Assembly: GCA_903904765.1 (NCBI GenBank)
Contig: CAIVEA010000445.1
Location: forward strand, 1-8,014
Reading direction: 5' to 3'
Origin: an uncultured Chloroflexota bacterium
GTDB taxonomy: Bacteria; Chloroflexota; Anaerolineae; Aggregatilineales; Phototrophicaceae
Length of the DNA: 8,014 bases
The position numbers and the translations under genes were made by a program. The notes under the pieces are model-generated. The model was given only the letters and a program-made list of their open reading frames with translations, did no database searches and was not told the DNA's origin. Below are positions 1 to 6,496 of the stretch, piece after piece; the first letter of the stretch is position 1; every line of letters begins with the position of its first letter.

Positions 1-639
1 CACCCGCTTCTCCAATCCCGCCGTCCCCAACTGTGCGCGCGCCTCATGCCGGGCCCGGATAGCGACTCGCATGCCTCGGCCACCGGCCACCGATGGTACC
101 GACATGCTTGCCGCTTCCGTTCGGTCAGCATCCAGCATGGGTAACAACCCCTGAGATCGTTGCCAATCGGCGACAGCGGGATACGTTGGCGGCGCAGGAG
201 CCTCGGCTTGCGGCGCATGCGGCACATCATCTTCGCGGATGCCATCCAGCACATCCAGCCGCAGCAAACGGTGACTGTAATCCAACGTTGGGCCAAGCAC
301 CTGTCCACCGGGAATATCCTTGAATGCGGCAGAAATACGGCGAACGGTCAATACATCCCCAGCAGTGACCGGTTCAGCATAGGCCAGACGCGGTTGAGTA
401 GAACGATAGGCTCGCAGCAGCAAGACCGCCTCGTACACATCGCCACCCGTCTGCGCCAGTGCCAATGCTGCCAATTCCGGTGAATACAGTGATCCTTCAC
501 CCATCACTTTATCGAGCAGGAAAGGAAGCTGTTTTTGGATGAGGCGAATGGTTTCGGGGGTCAATTTGCCAAGCATAGCCTGATAGAACTGCTCAGCATG
601 TTGTATGGCATCTTCGCCACCGCGGGCTGCTACATACAT
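1..639 (-). CDS. phnI: PhnI, C-P lyase core complex subunit (partial, abnormal 3' end)
   Basis: PhnI is a subunit of the cytoplasmic C-P lyase core complex (PhnGHIJ). In E. coli it is the nucleosidase that, with PhnG, PhnH and PhnL, joins a phosphonate to the ribose carbon of a purine nucleoside triphosphate. The start at 639 gives MYVAARGGEDAI, the characteristic PhnI N-terminus. Further family blocks are ELAALALAQTGGD (about residues 55-67), LLRAYRST (74-81), RISAAFKDIPGGQ (101-113) and LGPTLDYSHRLL (115-126). The visible part is 213 codons against about 350 for the family, so the gene leaves the window on the left. From about residue 168 the family resemblance is lost: the conserved DITR-x-P segment and the Arg-rich block after it are absent, although the frame stays open. 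The start lies 9 bases after the phnH stop, with an AAGGA about 13 bases upstream. The N-terminal identification is firm; the end may be divergent, rearranged or misassembled. Confidence 0.88.
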   Translation of the reverse strand, partial: MYVAARGGEDAIQHAEQFYQAMLGKLTPETIRLIQKQLPFLLDKVMGEGSLYSPELAALALAQTGGDVYEAVLLLRAYRSTQPRLAYAEPVTAGDVLTVRRISAAFKDIPGGQVLGPTLDYSHRLLRLDVLDGIREDDVPHAPQAEAPAPPTYPAVADWQRSQGLLPMLDADRTEAASMSVPSVAGGRGMRVAIRARHEARAQLGTAGLEKRV

Positions 640-648
640 ATCTGAATT

Positions 649-1209
649 CTATCCTTCGCTATCGCCCGGTTTCACAGTGACACTGCGCGGCAACCCGATA
701 ATCTGCTGACCGTCTACAAAATACACATCCCAGCCTAAGGGATAGCGGCAAGCCGCAGCCCGTAGCGACCAGAATTCAGCGGGTATACCGCCTAAGCAAA
801 TCGTCCGCTGTCCCACAATACCCGGCCCGCTGAGGATATACGTTACCCCGTTCCCGATCTGACATCCGATCACCACCGTGGCAGATTCATCAGGGTACAG
901 CAGAGTTCCGCTGCTAGATTGGCTGAGCGCACCAAGATGTAATGAGGTAAATGCGGGATAAAAATGATAGGCCGCTTTCGCTGCGGGTTGTGTGCGGGCA
1001 CCGGTTTGTGCGAGAGTTTGGGCGAGACCCGCATCTGGCGTGAAATAGCTACTTTCTAGATCGAGCAAAGTCATGCCAATGAATGGCAGCAGACCATGAC
1101 CATTCGCAGGCAGCGTATATATGCGCCCCGGATAGCTCAAAGACCACATCAGCGCCAAAAAGGTTTCACGCGCCTGCGCTTCCGATGGGGTGTAAGCTGG
1201 TACAGCCAT
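649..1209 (-). CDS. phnH: PhnH, C-P lyase core complex subunit
   Basis: PhnH is a cytoplasmic subunit of the C-P lyase core complex, needed with PhnG, PhnI and PhnL for the first step of phosphonate breakdown. The 186-residue product matches the family's usual length of about 190. Family features seen are a Phe-x-Ala-Leu-Met plus PGRI-x-TLP segment near residues 17-34, LLDLESS (48-54), YPDESATVV (105-113), SGPGI (127-131), FWSLR (146-150), YPLGWDVYFVDG (156-167) and LPRS (173-176). I know of no catalytic residue to check. The ATG shares its A with the phnG stop (TGATG), so the two genes are probably translationally coupled. A GGAG lies 8 bases upstream, inside the end of phnG. phnI follows after 9 bases. 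The identification rests on these blocks plus the operon context. Confidence 0.93.
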   Translation of the reverse strand: MAVPAYTPSEAQARETFLALMWSLSYPGRIYTLPANGHGLLPFIGMTLLDLESSYFTPDAGLAQTLAQTGARTQPAAKAAYHFYPAFTSLHLGALSQSSSGTLLYPDESATVVIGCQIGNGVTYILSGPGIVGQRTICLGGIPAEFWSLRAAACRYPLGWDVYFVDGQQIIGLPRSVTVKPGDSEG

Positions 1210-1631
1210 CAGAACGTCTCCATTTCGATGCGGGTTGCTTCCACCTGCCGCAGAAGTTCATCATCCGCTTGCTGCTGTGCGGCCTGTTGAGCGCGAATAA
1301 ATTCCTGAATGCACTCCTTCGCAATATCCGCACGCAATGCCCCATCCAACAAAGCAATCGCCAAAGCCTGTAACAAATCGCGCCCCACAACCGCTGCATA
1401 TCCTTCGATTCCATTCTCCAGCCGCACCCACGCTTCTGCTACCAACACCTCGCCCAGATGAAACCGTGCCCCCTGTGCGCTATCGGTATAAGGAAGCATG
1501 ACCAACCCTGTTCGGTTTTCCAACACGGTAACTAACCCCAGTTCAGGGATGATATCATCAGCCAGTTGTTTAACCCTGTCAGATGGAGCATGAGTCAAAA
1601 TAGACAAATCATGAGGCTGGAGGGCATTCAT
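1209..1631 (-). CDS. phnG: PhnG, C-P lyase core complex subunit
   Basis: PhnG is a small cytoplasmic subunit of the C-P lyase core and works with PhnI in making the ribose-phosphonate intermediate. The 140-residue product has the family signatures RTGLVML (about residues 39-45), the LGEVLVAEAWV block (58-68), GYAAVVGRD (77-85) followed by an Ala/Leu-rich helix ALAIALLDGAL, and the typical C-terminal ATRIEMETF. I chose the ATG at 1631, which has an AAGGA 9 bases upstream. An in-frame TTG directly before it (1634) would add one residue and cannot be excluded. It is the first of the lyase genes, separated from phnD by about 95 bases that hold a strong stem-loop, and it overlaps phnH by one base. 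The C-terminal third is rich in Gln and Ala (QAAQQQADDELL) and likely helical. Confidence 0.92.
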   Translation of the reverse strand: MNALQPHDLSILTHAPSDRVKQLADDIIPELGLVTVLENRTGLVMLPYTDSAQGARFHLGEVLVAEAWVRLENGIEGYAAVVGRDLLQALAIALLDGALRADIAKECIQEFIRAQQAAQQQADDELLRQVEATRIEMETF

Positions 1632-1670
1632 CAAACAATATCCTTCACAGGAAGCACAATGTAGAATGAA

Positions 1671-1695
1671 GGGGAGCGTGATGATAACGCTCCCC
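1671..1695. terminator. Stem-loop between phnD and phnG (attenuator or mRNA-stabilising hairpin)
   Basis: A perfect 9-bp stem (GGGGAGCGT, 1671-1679, with ACGCTCCCC, 1687-1695) encloses a 7-base loop. It sits after the phnD stop and before the phnG ribosome-binding site. On the plus strand it is followed by ATCTTTTTC, a classic U-tract, but no plus-strand gene runs into it. On the minus, coding strand it is preceded by GAAAAAGA and followed by the less T-rich TTCATTCT. It may act as a partial terminator or as a 3' stabiliser of the transporter mRNA. Full termination would leave phnGHI without an obvious promoter. Confidence 0.6.
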
Positions 1696-1726
1696 CATCT
1701 TTTTCACTCGTCGCTATTGATGATGC

Positions 1727-2770
1727 TTAGCGTTTGGTCAGGTCCAAATCCAGCTTTTCGGCGATGACGCGCAGCGGGTTGTACAGCGCATCAATGCTTT
1801 CCAAGCTCGAGTCGACAGTGGTCGGATCCATGTAGAAACGGGTGATGCTATCCACAGTGGCCTGATCGTTGGCGATGTTCAGCAGGGCAGCCTTGACCGC
1901 ATCCTTGAAGGTCTGGGGCAGGTTGGCACTGACCGCGAACGGGGTCTGGGGGATCAGCGGCGACTGATGGAAGACGGCGATGTCACCTTCAGGGCATTCA
2001 TCGTAAATCTTCATGATCTGTTCTTCGGTCATCGCCGAGTGGAACGGATTCTGCGACTTGTCTTCGCTGGTGATGCCGCAAATCTTCAGACCCGCTTCCT
2101 TGAATTGATCTACCAGATTGTCATCGAAGGTCGCGCCAGCCACAGTCGTGCCATTGGCAACCGCCAGAACCGCCGCCGGGTGGTTGCCTGCGAAAGTCGC
2201 TGTGAAGAACGTGTCCAGTTGATCCTTCGAGTCGAAACCCTGAGCAGTCATGATATCCGTTGCAGGAACCAGATAACCGCTGGTCGAAGCAGGGTCTGTG
2301 TAAGCAAACGTCTGTCCTTGAAGATCAGCGATCGACTTGATGCCCGAACCCTTCTTGGTGAACATCAAGCTGTAGTAGCCGGGGACGACATCCAGATTCA
2401 CGGTGGTGCTGTAATTGCCGACGGCAATCGCTTCGGCATTAGCAACCTGCGCGGCCAGCGTATACGAGAATGGCCCCACTTCAAACGCATCGGCACGGCC
2501 AGCACGCATCGCTTCGATTACGGCATTGTAGCTGGTGCCGGTGATGATGACCGTGCGTACACCGAGAGTCGTTTCCAGATAGGCACGCAGTGGCTCAACC
2601 ACAGCGATCGCCTTTTCAACATTATCGCCCGGGTATACACCAACGATAAACGTCTCCGGCCAACCGGTGCGATCCACAGGTTCCGGCGTGGCTTCCTGAG
2701 CCGAAACCAAACCTACGCTCAACAGAGTAGCGATCACCAACGCCAGCAAAACCAAGCTCAACTTCTTCAT
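1727..2770 (-). CDS. phnD: PhnD, phosphonate ABC transporter substrate-binding protein
   Basis: Exported binding protein that captures phosphonates (possibly also phosphite or phosphate esters) and delivers them to PhnE/PhnC. It is 347 residues long. A signal peptide covers about residues 1-24 (Lys-Lys, hydrophobic core LVLLALVIATLL, cleavage after VSA), followed by a QEATPEP linker. PhnD-family blocks are VGVYPGDNVEKA (43-54), the EAMRAGRADAFEVGPFSY region (86-103), DPASTSGYLVP (159-169), whose STSG typically contacts the phosphonate group in this family, HPAAVLAVANG (197-207) and SPLIPQTPFAV (270-280). An AGGAG lies 7 bases before the ATG. There is no lipobox Cys at the signal cleavage site. 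Residues 231-268 look like an insertion and carry the only two cysteines, C231 and C259. The ligand is inferred from the neighbouring C-P lyase genes, not from pocket residues. Confidence 0.92.
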   Translation of the reverse strand: MKKLSLVLLALVIATLLSVGLVSAQEATPEPVDRTGWPETFIVGVYPGDNVEKAIAVVEPLRAYLETTLGVRTVIITGTSYNAVIEAMRAGRADAFEVGPFSYTLAAQVANAEAIAVGNYSTTVNLDVVPGYYSLMFTKKGSGIKSIADLQGQTFAYTDPASTSGYLVPATDIMTAQGFDSKDQLDTFFTATFAGNHPAAVLAVANGTTVAGATFDDNLVDQFKEAGLKICGITSEDKSQNPFHSAMTEEQIMKIYDECPEGDIAVFHQSPLIPQTPFAVSANLPQTFKDAVKAALLNIANDQATVDSITRFYMDPTTVDSSLESIDALYNPLRVIAEKLDLDLTKR

Positions 2771-2823
2771 TCAGCATCTCCTGATTTGCTTTTCAATAAC
2801 GAGTGCATCCTCTGCGCCCGCAG

Positions 2824-3726
2824 TTATATAAACCGCTGACGCAGATAGTTGCTAAAACGATCAATGATGGTGACGGCAATCACCAGTACCAGAGCCGTCC
2901 CCATCAGCTTTTGGTAGGCGCTAGTCCCCATATACTCGAACAGCTTGTACCCCACGCCGCCTGCCCCAACATAACCGAGGATGGTGGCGCTACGGACGTT
3001 ATGCTCGAAGTACACGATGGAGTACGAAATCAGCAGCGGGAGCGCCTGCGGAATAACACCGTAGATGAATACCTGAATGCCATTAGAACCCGTAGCACGA
3101 ACAGCCAGCACCTGTTGAGGGTCAATCTGCTCGATGGCTTCCGCATACAAGCGGGAAAGTGAGCCAATCGTGCTGAATACGAGCGCGAGAACACCTGTGA
3201 ATGGACCAAGTCCCACTGCTGCCACAAACAACAGTGCATAGACCAATTCGGGGATAGAGCGCAGGAAATTCAGGATAAAGCGTATAGTCTGGTAAATCAC
3301 CGGATGCGGCGACACATTACGCGCCGCCAACAGGCTGATGGGTATGGAGACCAGCACCGCACCAACCGTGCCGATCACCGCCATCTGCACAGTTTCAATT
3401 ACACTGGAGACCACGACTGGCCAGCCTAACTCTACCTCAGCACCCAAAACGTTGTAAGTCACTTTCGTTCCGCGCATCAGTTCAAATTCAGGCGGGAACA
3501 TGCGTGAAACCAAATCCCCCATCGCGCCGAGCGCGTCGAACACGCCACGAACGCGGTTAATTTCGCTCGGGCGGGATGCATTCCAACTCCATGCCAAAAT
3601 GCCTAGCAGAACTACCACCAGCAGCAGTCCACGCGGCGTAATCGAGGGGAATGGACGCAGCAATTTCTCACGAACGACTTCCGGGTTTACGGGAGCAGGG
3701 GGCAGCAGATGTCCGGGGGTGGTCAT
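2824..3726 (-). CDS. phnE: PhnE, phosphonate ABC transporter permease
   Basis: Inner-membrane permease of the phosphonate importer, presumably working as a homodimer because no second permease gene is present. The 300-residue protein has an N-terminal hydrophobic helix (about residues 33-47), then a periplasmic-type stretch and a transporter core with hydrophobic segments near 105-135, 147-190, 221-240 and 274-288. The EAA loop that docks on the ATPase runs from EAIEQIDPQQ (197-206) through RATGSN to YGVIPQ (222-227). The following HNVRSATILGYVGAGGVG block (242-259) is diagnostic of the PhnE family. The ATG overlaps the phnC stop by one base (TAATG), implying translational coupling. phnD follows after 53 bases. 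In E. coli the order is C-D-E; here phnE comes before phnD. Confidence 0.94.
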   Translation of the reverse strand: MTTPGHLLPPAPVNPEVVREKLLRPFPSITPRGLLLVVVLLGILAWSWNASRPSEINRVRGVFDALGAMGDLVSRMFPPEFELMRGTKVTYNVLGAEVELGWPVVVSSVIETVQMAVIGTVGAVLVSIPISLLAARNVSPHPVIYQTIRFILNFLRSIPELVYALLFVAAVGLGPFTGVLALVFSTIGSLSRLYAEAIEQIDPQQVLAVRATGSNGIQVFIYGVIPQALPLLISYSIVYFEHNVRSATILGYVGAGGVGYKLFEYMGTSAYQKLMGTALVLVIAVTIIDRFSNYLRQRFI

Positions 3727-4550
3727 TATTGAACGCCCCCCACAGCCTGATTAGGAATTACGCCCTGCCAACCCATACTCTGAGATGGAGACTCGGCTAG
3801 GGGATGAACATGCTTATCAAAACGATAGATGCGATCCAGTATCGCGGGGGTCAAACCATTCGGCACGCCATCGTAAACCACCACACCCTGCGCGATGCCC
3901 ACAATCCGGTCACAGTATTCTTTGGCAAGTTCCACATGATGAATGTTAATCAGCGTGAGTACACCGACTTCACGCGCAACCCGTGCTAAATCGGCCATCA
4001 CCTGCTGCGAGAGTTCGGGATCAAGACTGGCAACGGGTTCATCTGCCAACAAGATTTTGGGCTGCTGAGCAATAGCTCTGGCAATCGAAACCCGCTGTTT
4101 CTCGCCACCCGACAGCCGATCAGCACGGAAGGTGGCACGGTGCAGCATGTTCACCCGTTCAAGGCTCTTGAACGCAAGCTCACGATGCTCGCGGCTGAAA
4201 TAGCCCACGAAACTGCCAATACCCGTGTTATACCCTAACCGTCCGGTCAACACATTTGTGATAACCGGCAACCGATCCACTAGATTGTATTCCTGCCAGA
4301 TGAAACCAATATGGCGACGCGCTTTACGAATCTGGCTGGCAGACATCGCCGTAATATCATCACCATCCAACAATACCCGGCCACTTGAAGCGGCTTGAAG
4401 CCCGTTGATACAACGCAACAGGGTGGATTTGCCCGCGCCGGAACGTCCAATAATCGCCACAATTTCACCGGCGGAAGCCTGCAAAGAAATGGACTTCAGA
4501 GCCTCGTTCCCGTTGGGATATATGACCTGCAAATCTTTGACTTCGAGCAT
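3726..4550 (-). CDS. phnC: PhnC, phosphonate ABC transporter ATP-binding protein
   Basis: Cytoplasmic ATPase that powers phosphonate uptake through PhnE. It is 274 residues long. Motifs in order are Walker A GRSGAGKST (35-43), Q-loop Gln86 in WQEYNLVDRLPV, the ABC signature LSGGEKQR (146-153), with Glu where Gln is usual, Walker B ILLADEP (166-172), D-loop SLD (175-177), and the switch His near 204 in INIHHVELA. The TGRLGY segment after the Q-loop and the long helical insert after it are typical of PhnC rather than other ABC ATPases. The last 25 residues after HVHPLAE form an unconserved tail. It is the first gene of the operon, and the region upstream is the 355-base divergent intergenic stretch. 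The ATG at 4550 leaves a normal N-terminus (MLEVKDLQVIYPNG), but only a weak GGGG lies 8 bases upstream. Confidence 0.95.
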   Translation of the reverse strand: MLEVKDLQVIYPNGNEALKSISLQASAGEIVAIIGRSGAGKSTLLRCINGLQAASSGRVLLDGDDITAMSASQIRKARRHIGFIWQEYNLVDRLPVITNVLTGRLGYNTGIGSFVGYFSREHRELAFKSLERVNMLHRATFRADRLSGGEKQRVSIARAIAQQPKILLADEPVASLDPELSQQVMADLARVAREVGVLTLINIHHVELAKEYCDRIVGIAQGVVVYDGVPNGLTPAILDRIYRFDKHVHPLAESPSQSMGWQGVIPNQAVGGVQ

Positions 4551-4599
4551 TGGATGTACCCCATACTTTCGGCGAAAGCCAGCGCCTACCAGCGGGACG

Positions 4600-4618
4600 A
4601 TGAAAGTTAATGTAACAG
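4600..4618 (-). promoter_or_regulatory. Candidate Pho-box-like half-site pair upstream of phnC
   Basis: Read on the minus strand, CTGTTAC (4618-4612) is followed after 5 bases by CTTTCAT (4606-4600), ending 49 bases before the phnC ATG. The E. coli PhoB half site is CTGTCAT, matched 5/7 and 6/7. The repeat period here is 12 rather than the usual 11, and the PhoB-like consensus of this lineage is not known to me. This is a lead, not an established operator. Confidence 0.22.
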
Positions 4619-4795
4619 GGGTATATCAAATGGGAGTGAAATCCTTTTTAAGAACACAGCCTTATCCTCACGATGAAATTTAACGCCATATTCATCCAAG
4701 TTTCGCATTTGAGGACATGGGTTTAAACAACCTACATTGCCTTTCTCCCACATAACAAGAGCCGTGACAGTTATTACGCTAAACATGATCGATTC

Positions 4796-4824
4796 TTAAC
4801 TTGTACTTAATTGGCGATTATAAA
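4796..4824 (+). promoter_or_regulatory. Candidate sigma70-type promoter for the choice-of-anchor I gene
   Basis: TTAACT (4796-4801) as -35 and TATAAA (4819-4824) as -10 are separated by exactly 17 bases, giving 4/6 and 5/6 matches to the consensus. Transcription would start near 4831, leaving a leader of about 75 bases before the ATG at 4906. The same stretch shows TTA-starting hexamers every 11 bases (4796, 4807, 4818), which may reflect a regulator site overlapping the promoter or simple AT-richness. Confidence 0.42.
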
Positions 4825-4905
4825 AAGCCCCCCAATGCATTAACGCTCTCCTCTGAAAATTGGCAGTGGGTGATATCGTTTTATCCAATTTGAACGGGAG
4901 AATAT

Positions 4906-6441
4906 ATGAAGAAGATTGTGGTTCTATTCCTACTCCTCAGCATCGTCCTACTGACAGCTCCTGCTGTGGCACAGGATACACTCCAGTTGAGTGTCCTCGG
5001 CACATACGCACATGGTGCTTTTGAAGAGGGCGCTTCAGAAATCGCTGCCTACGATCCGGTTGGCAAATTGGTTTTCGTGGTCAATGGTGACAGCGAGACG
5101 ATTGACATTCTGGATGTGAGTGACCCCACCACGCTCATCCTGAAAGGGCAGATTGATGTCACTGCCATCGGCGCATCACCGAACAGCGTGGCGGTCTACA
5201 ATAGTATTGTGGCGGTGGCGATCGAATCCGATCCCAAGCAAGAACCCGGTGTAGTCGGGTTTTACAAGTCGGATGGCACTTTCCTGAACAGTGTTGTCGT
5301 GGGGGCGCTGCCCGATATGGTCACTTTCACACCGGATGGCAAGAAAGTGCTGACAGCCGATGAAGGTGAACCGAGCGATGACTACACAGTAGACCCTGTA
5401 GGTAGCATCAGCATCATTGACATCAGTGCAGGTGTGGAAACTGCAACGGTTCAAACCGTGACCTTTGAGGGCGTGATGTTGGATGCTGCGGTGCGCGTGT
5501 ATGGCCCCAATGCAACCCCCGCACAGGATATGGAACCTGAATATATCGCGGTCTCGCAGGATAGCAGCACCGCGTATGTGACGCTTCAGGAAAACAATGC
5601 GATGGGCGTAATAGACCTTACTTCAGGTACGGTCAGCGCAGTGATCCCGTTCGGCTATAAAGACTACAGTCTGCCGGGTAACGAACTGGATGCAGGCAAG
5701 GATGACGGCAAAATCAACATCACTAATTGGCCGATCTTCGGTTTATATGAACCAGATGGCATCGCTGCTTATACTGCTGGCGATCAAACCTATATGGTCA
5801 CTGCCAACGAAGGCGACACCCGCGATTATGATGGGTATAGCGAGGAAGGTGAACTGGGCGAGACAGCGATTGACTCTGCCTTCACCGGTGTGGATGCGCT
5901 ACTAAAGGAAGATGCTATCCTCGGCCTGACCGTACTCACCTCAATTGGGGACACCGATAGTGACGGTGACTTAGACCAGATATATATCCCCGGTGGGCGC
6001 TCCTTCTCGATCTGGACTCCTGATGGAAAGCAAGTCTATGACAGTGGTGCCGACCTTGAGAAAATCACTGCCGAACTCTACCCGGAAGACTTCAATAGCA
6101 GTCACACGAAGAACGGCGATTTTGATGGTCGCAGCGACAATAAGGGGCCGGAACCGGAAGGTTTGGCGCTGGGCGTGATCAACGAACGCACCTACGCTTT
6201 CATTGGATTGGAACGCATCGGCGGCGTGATGGTCTATGATATCACCGATCCAGCGGCTGTAACTTTTGTGACTTACGCCAACAACCGCGATTTCAGCGGG
6301 GATACTGAAGCGGGTACTGCGGGCGATCTGGGTCCCGAAGGGCTGCTGTTTATCCCGGCGGCAGATAGCCCGAATGGCGCTAATCTACTTGTAGTTGCCA
6401 ACGAGATCAGCGGCACAACCACCATCTATCAGATTCAGTAA
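4906..6441 (+). CDS. Secreted choice-of-anchor I family protein (probable beta-propeller)
   Basis: A 511-residue exported protein of unknown biochemical function. Its signal peptide spans about residues 1-22 (MKK, hydrophobic core, cleavage after AVA). The mature part resembles the choice-of-anchor I family: GASEIAAYDP (42-51), VNGDSETIDILDVSDP (59-74), SPNSVAVYN (91-99), ADEGEPSDDY (151-160), EPEYIAVS (210-217), TANEGDTRDYDGY (299-311), GGRSFSIW (363-370), GPEPEGLALG (414-423) and a final ANEISGTTTIYQI strand. Repeated strand pairs ending in IDILDVS, IIDIS, VIDL and VYDITDP suggest propeller blades. D349-D357 (Asp at every second position) looks like a calcium-binding loop. No C-terminal sorting signal or membrane anchor is present, so it is probably released or loosely held. 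A GGGAG lies 5 bases before the ATG. It diverges from the phn operon, which allows but does not prove joint control by phosphate supply. A phosphoesterase role is only a guess. Confidence 0.85.
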   Translation: MKKIVVLFLLLSIVLLTAPAVAQDTLQLSVLGTYAHGAFEEGASEIAAYDPVGKLVFVVNGDSETIDILDVSDPTTLILKGQIDVTAIGASPNSVAVYNSIVAVAIESDPKQEPGVVGFYKSDGTFLNSVVVGALPDMVTFTPDGKKVLTADEGEPSDDYTVDPVGSISIIDISAGVETATVQTVTFEGVMLDAAVRVYGPNATPAQDMEPEYIAVSQDSSTAYVTLQENNAMGVIDLTSGTVSAVIPFGYKDYSLPGNELDAGKDDGKINITNWPIFGLYEPDGIAAYTAGDQTYMVTANEGDTRDYDGYSEEGELGETAIDSAFTGVDALLKEDAILGLTVLTSIGDTDSDGDLDQIYIPGGRSFSIWTPDGKQVYDSGADLEKITAELYPEDFNSSHTKNGDFDGRSDNKGPEPEGLALGVINERTYAFIGLERIGGVMVYDITDPAAVTFVTYANNRDFSGDTEAGTAGDLGPEGLLFIPAADSPNGANLLVVANEISGTTTIYQIQ

Positions 6442-6455
6442 CTTCAAGGTCTATC

Positions 6456-6485
6456 GTAGGGCGGCACAACACAAAGCCGCCCTGC
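6456..6485. terminator. Hairpin between convergent genes, probable bidirectional terminator
   Basis: A perfect 8-bp stem AGGGCGGC (6458-6465) with GCCGCCCT (6476-6483), extended by a G-T and a G-C pair, encloses a 10-base loop. It lies 15 bases after the plus-strand stop at 6441 and just before the end of the minus-strand dehydrogenase at 6497. Neither side has a long T-run, so efficiency is uncertain, but its position between two convergent genes fits a shared terminator. Confidence 0.55.
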
Positions 6486-6496
6486 ACACTTCTATC

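Larger units (their letters stand above)
4551..4905. other. Divergent intergenic region between phnC and the choice-of-anchor I gene
   Basis: This 355-base stretch is visibly more AT-rich than the flanking genes and has no convincing open frame, tRNA or known riboswitch pattern. It must contain the start signals for both the leftward phn operon and the rightward secreted-protein gene. What can be seen is one plausible rightward promoter (4796-4824), a weak pair of Pho-box-like half sites close to phnC (4600-4618), and an isolated CTGTCAC on the minus strand (4764-4770). No convincing leftward -35/-10 pair for phnC was found. Confidence 0.7.

Noticed and set aside
1..138. A simple frameshift as the cause of the lost PhnI similarity.
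   Set aside because: Translating the other two minus-strand frames across this stretch does not recover DITR-x-P or the Arg-rich block, and one of them hits a stop.
1967..2839. A 290-codon open frame on the plus strand.
   Set aside because: It lies antisense to phnD, reads as Arg/His-rich non-family sequence, and is explained by the codon pattern of the real gene.
1724..4550. The transporter as a phosphite or phosphate importer rather than a phosphonate one.
   Set aside because: It cannot be excluded from the transporter sequence alone, but the same-strand phnG, phnH and phnI make phosphonate by far the likelier substrate.
4566..4578. A small hairpin CTTTC-GGC-GAAAG just upstream of phnC.
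   Set aside because: Five base pairs with a three-base loop are likely to occur by chance, and there is no further structure around it.
4817..4822. An exact TATAAT on the minus strand as the -10 box of the phn operon.
   Set aside because: No acceptable -35 lies 16-18 bases upstream (CGTTAA-like only), and the leader would be about 260 bases. It is more simply the complement of the rightward -10 region.
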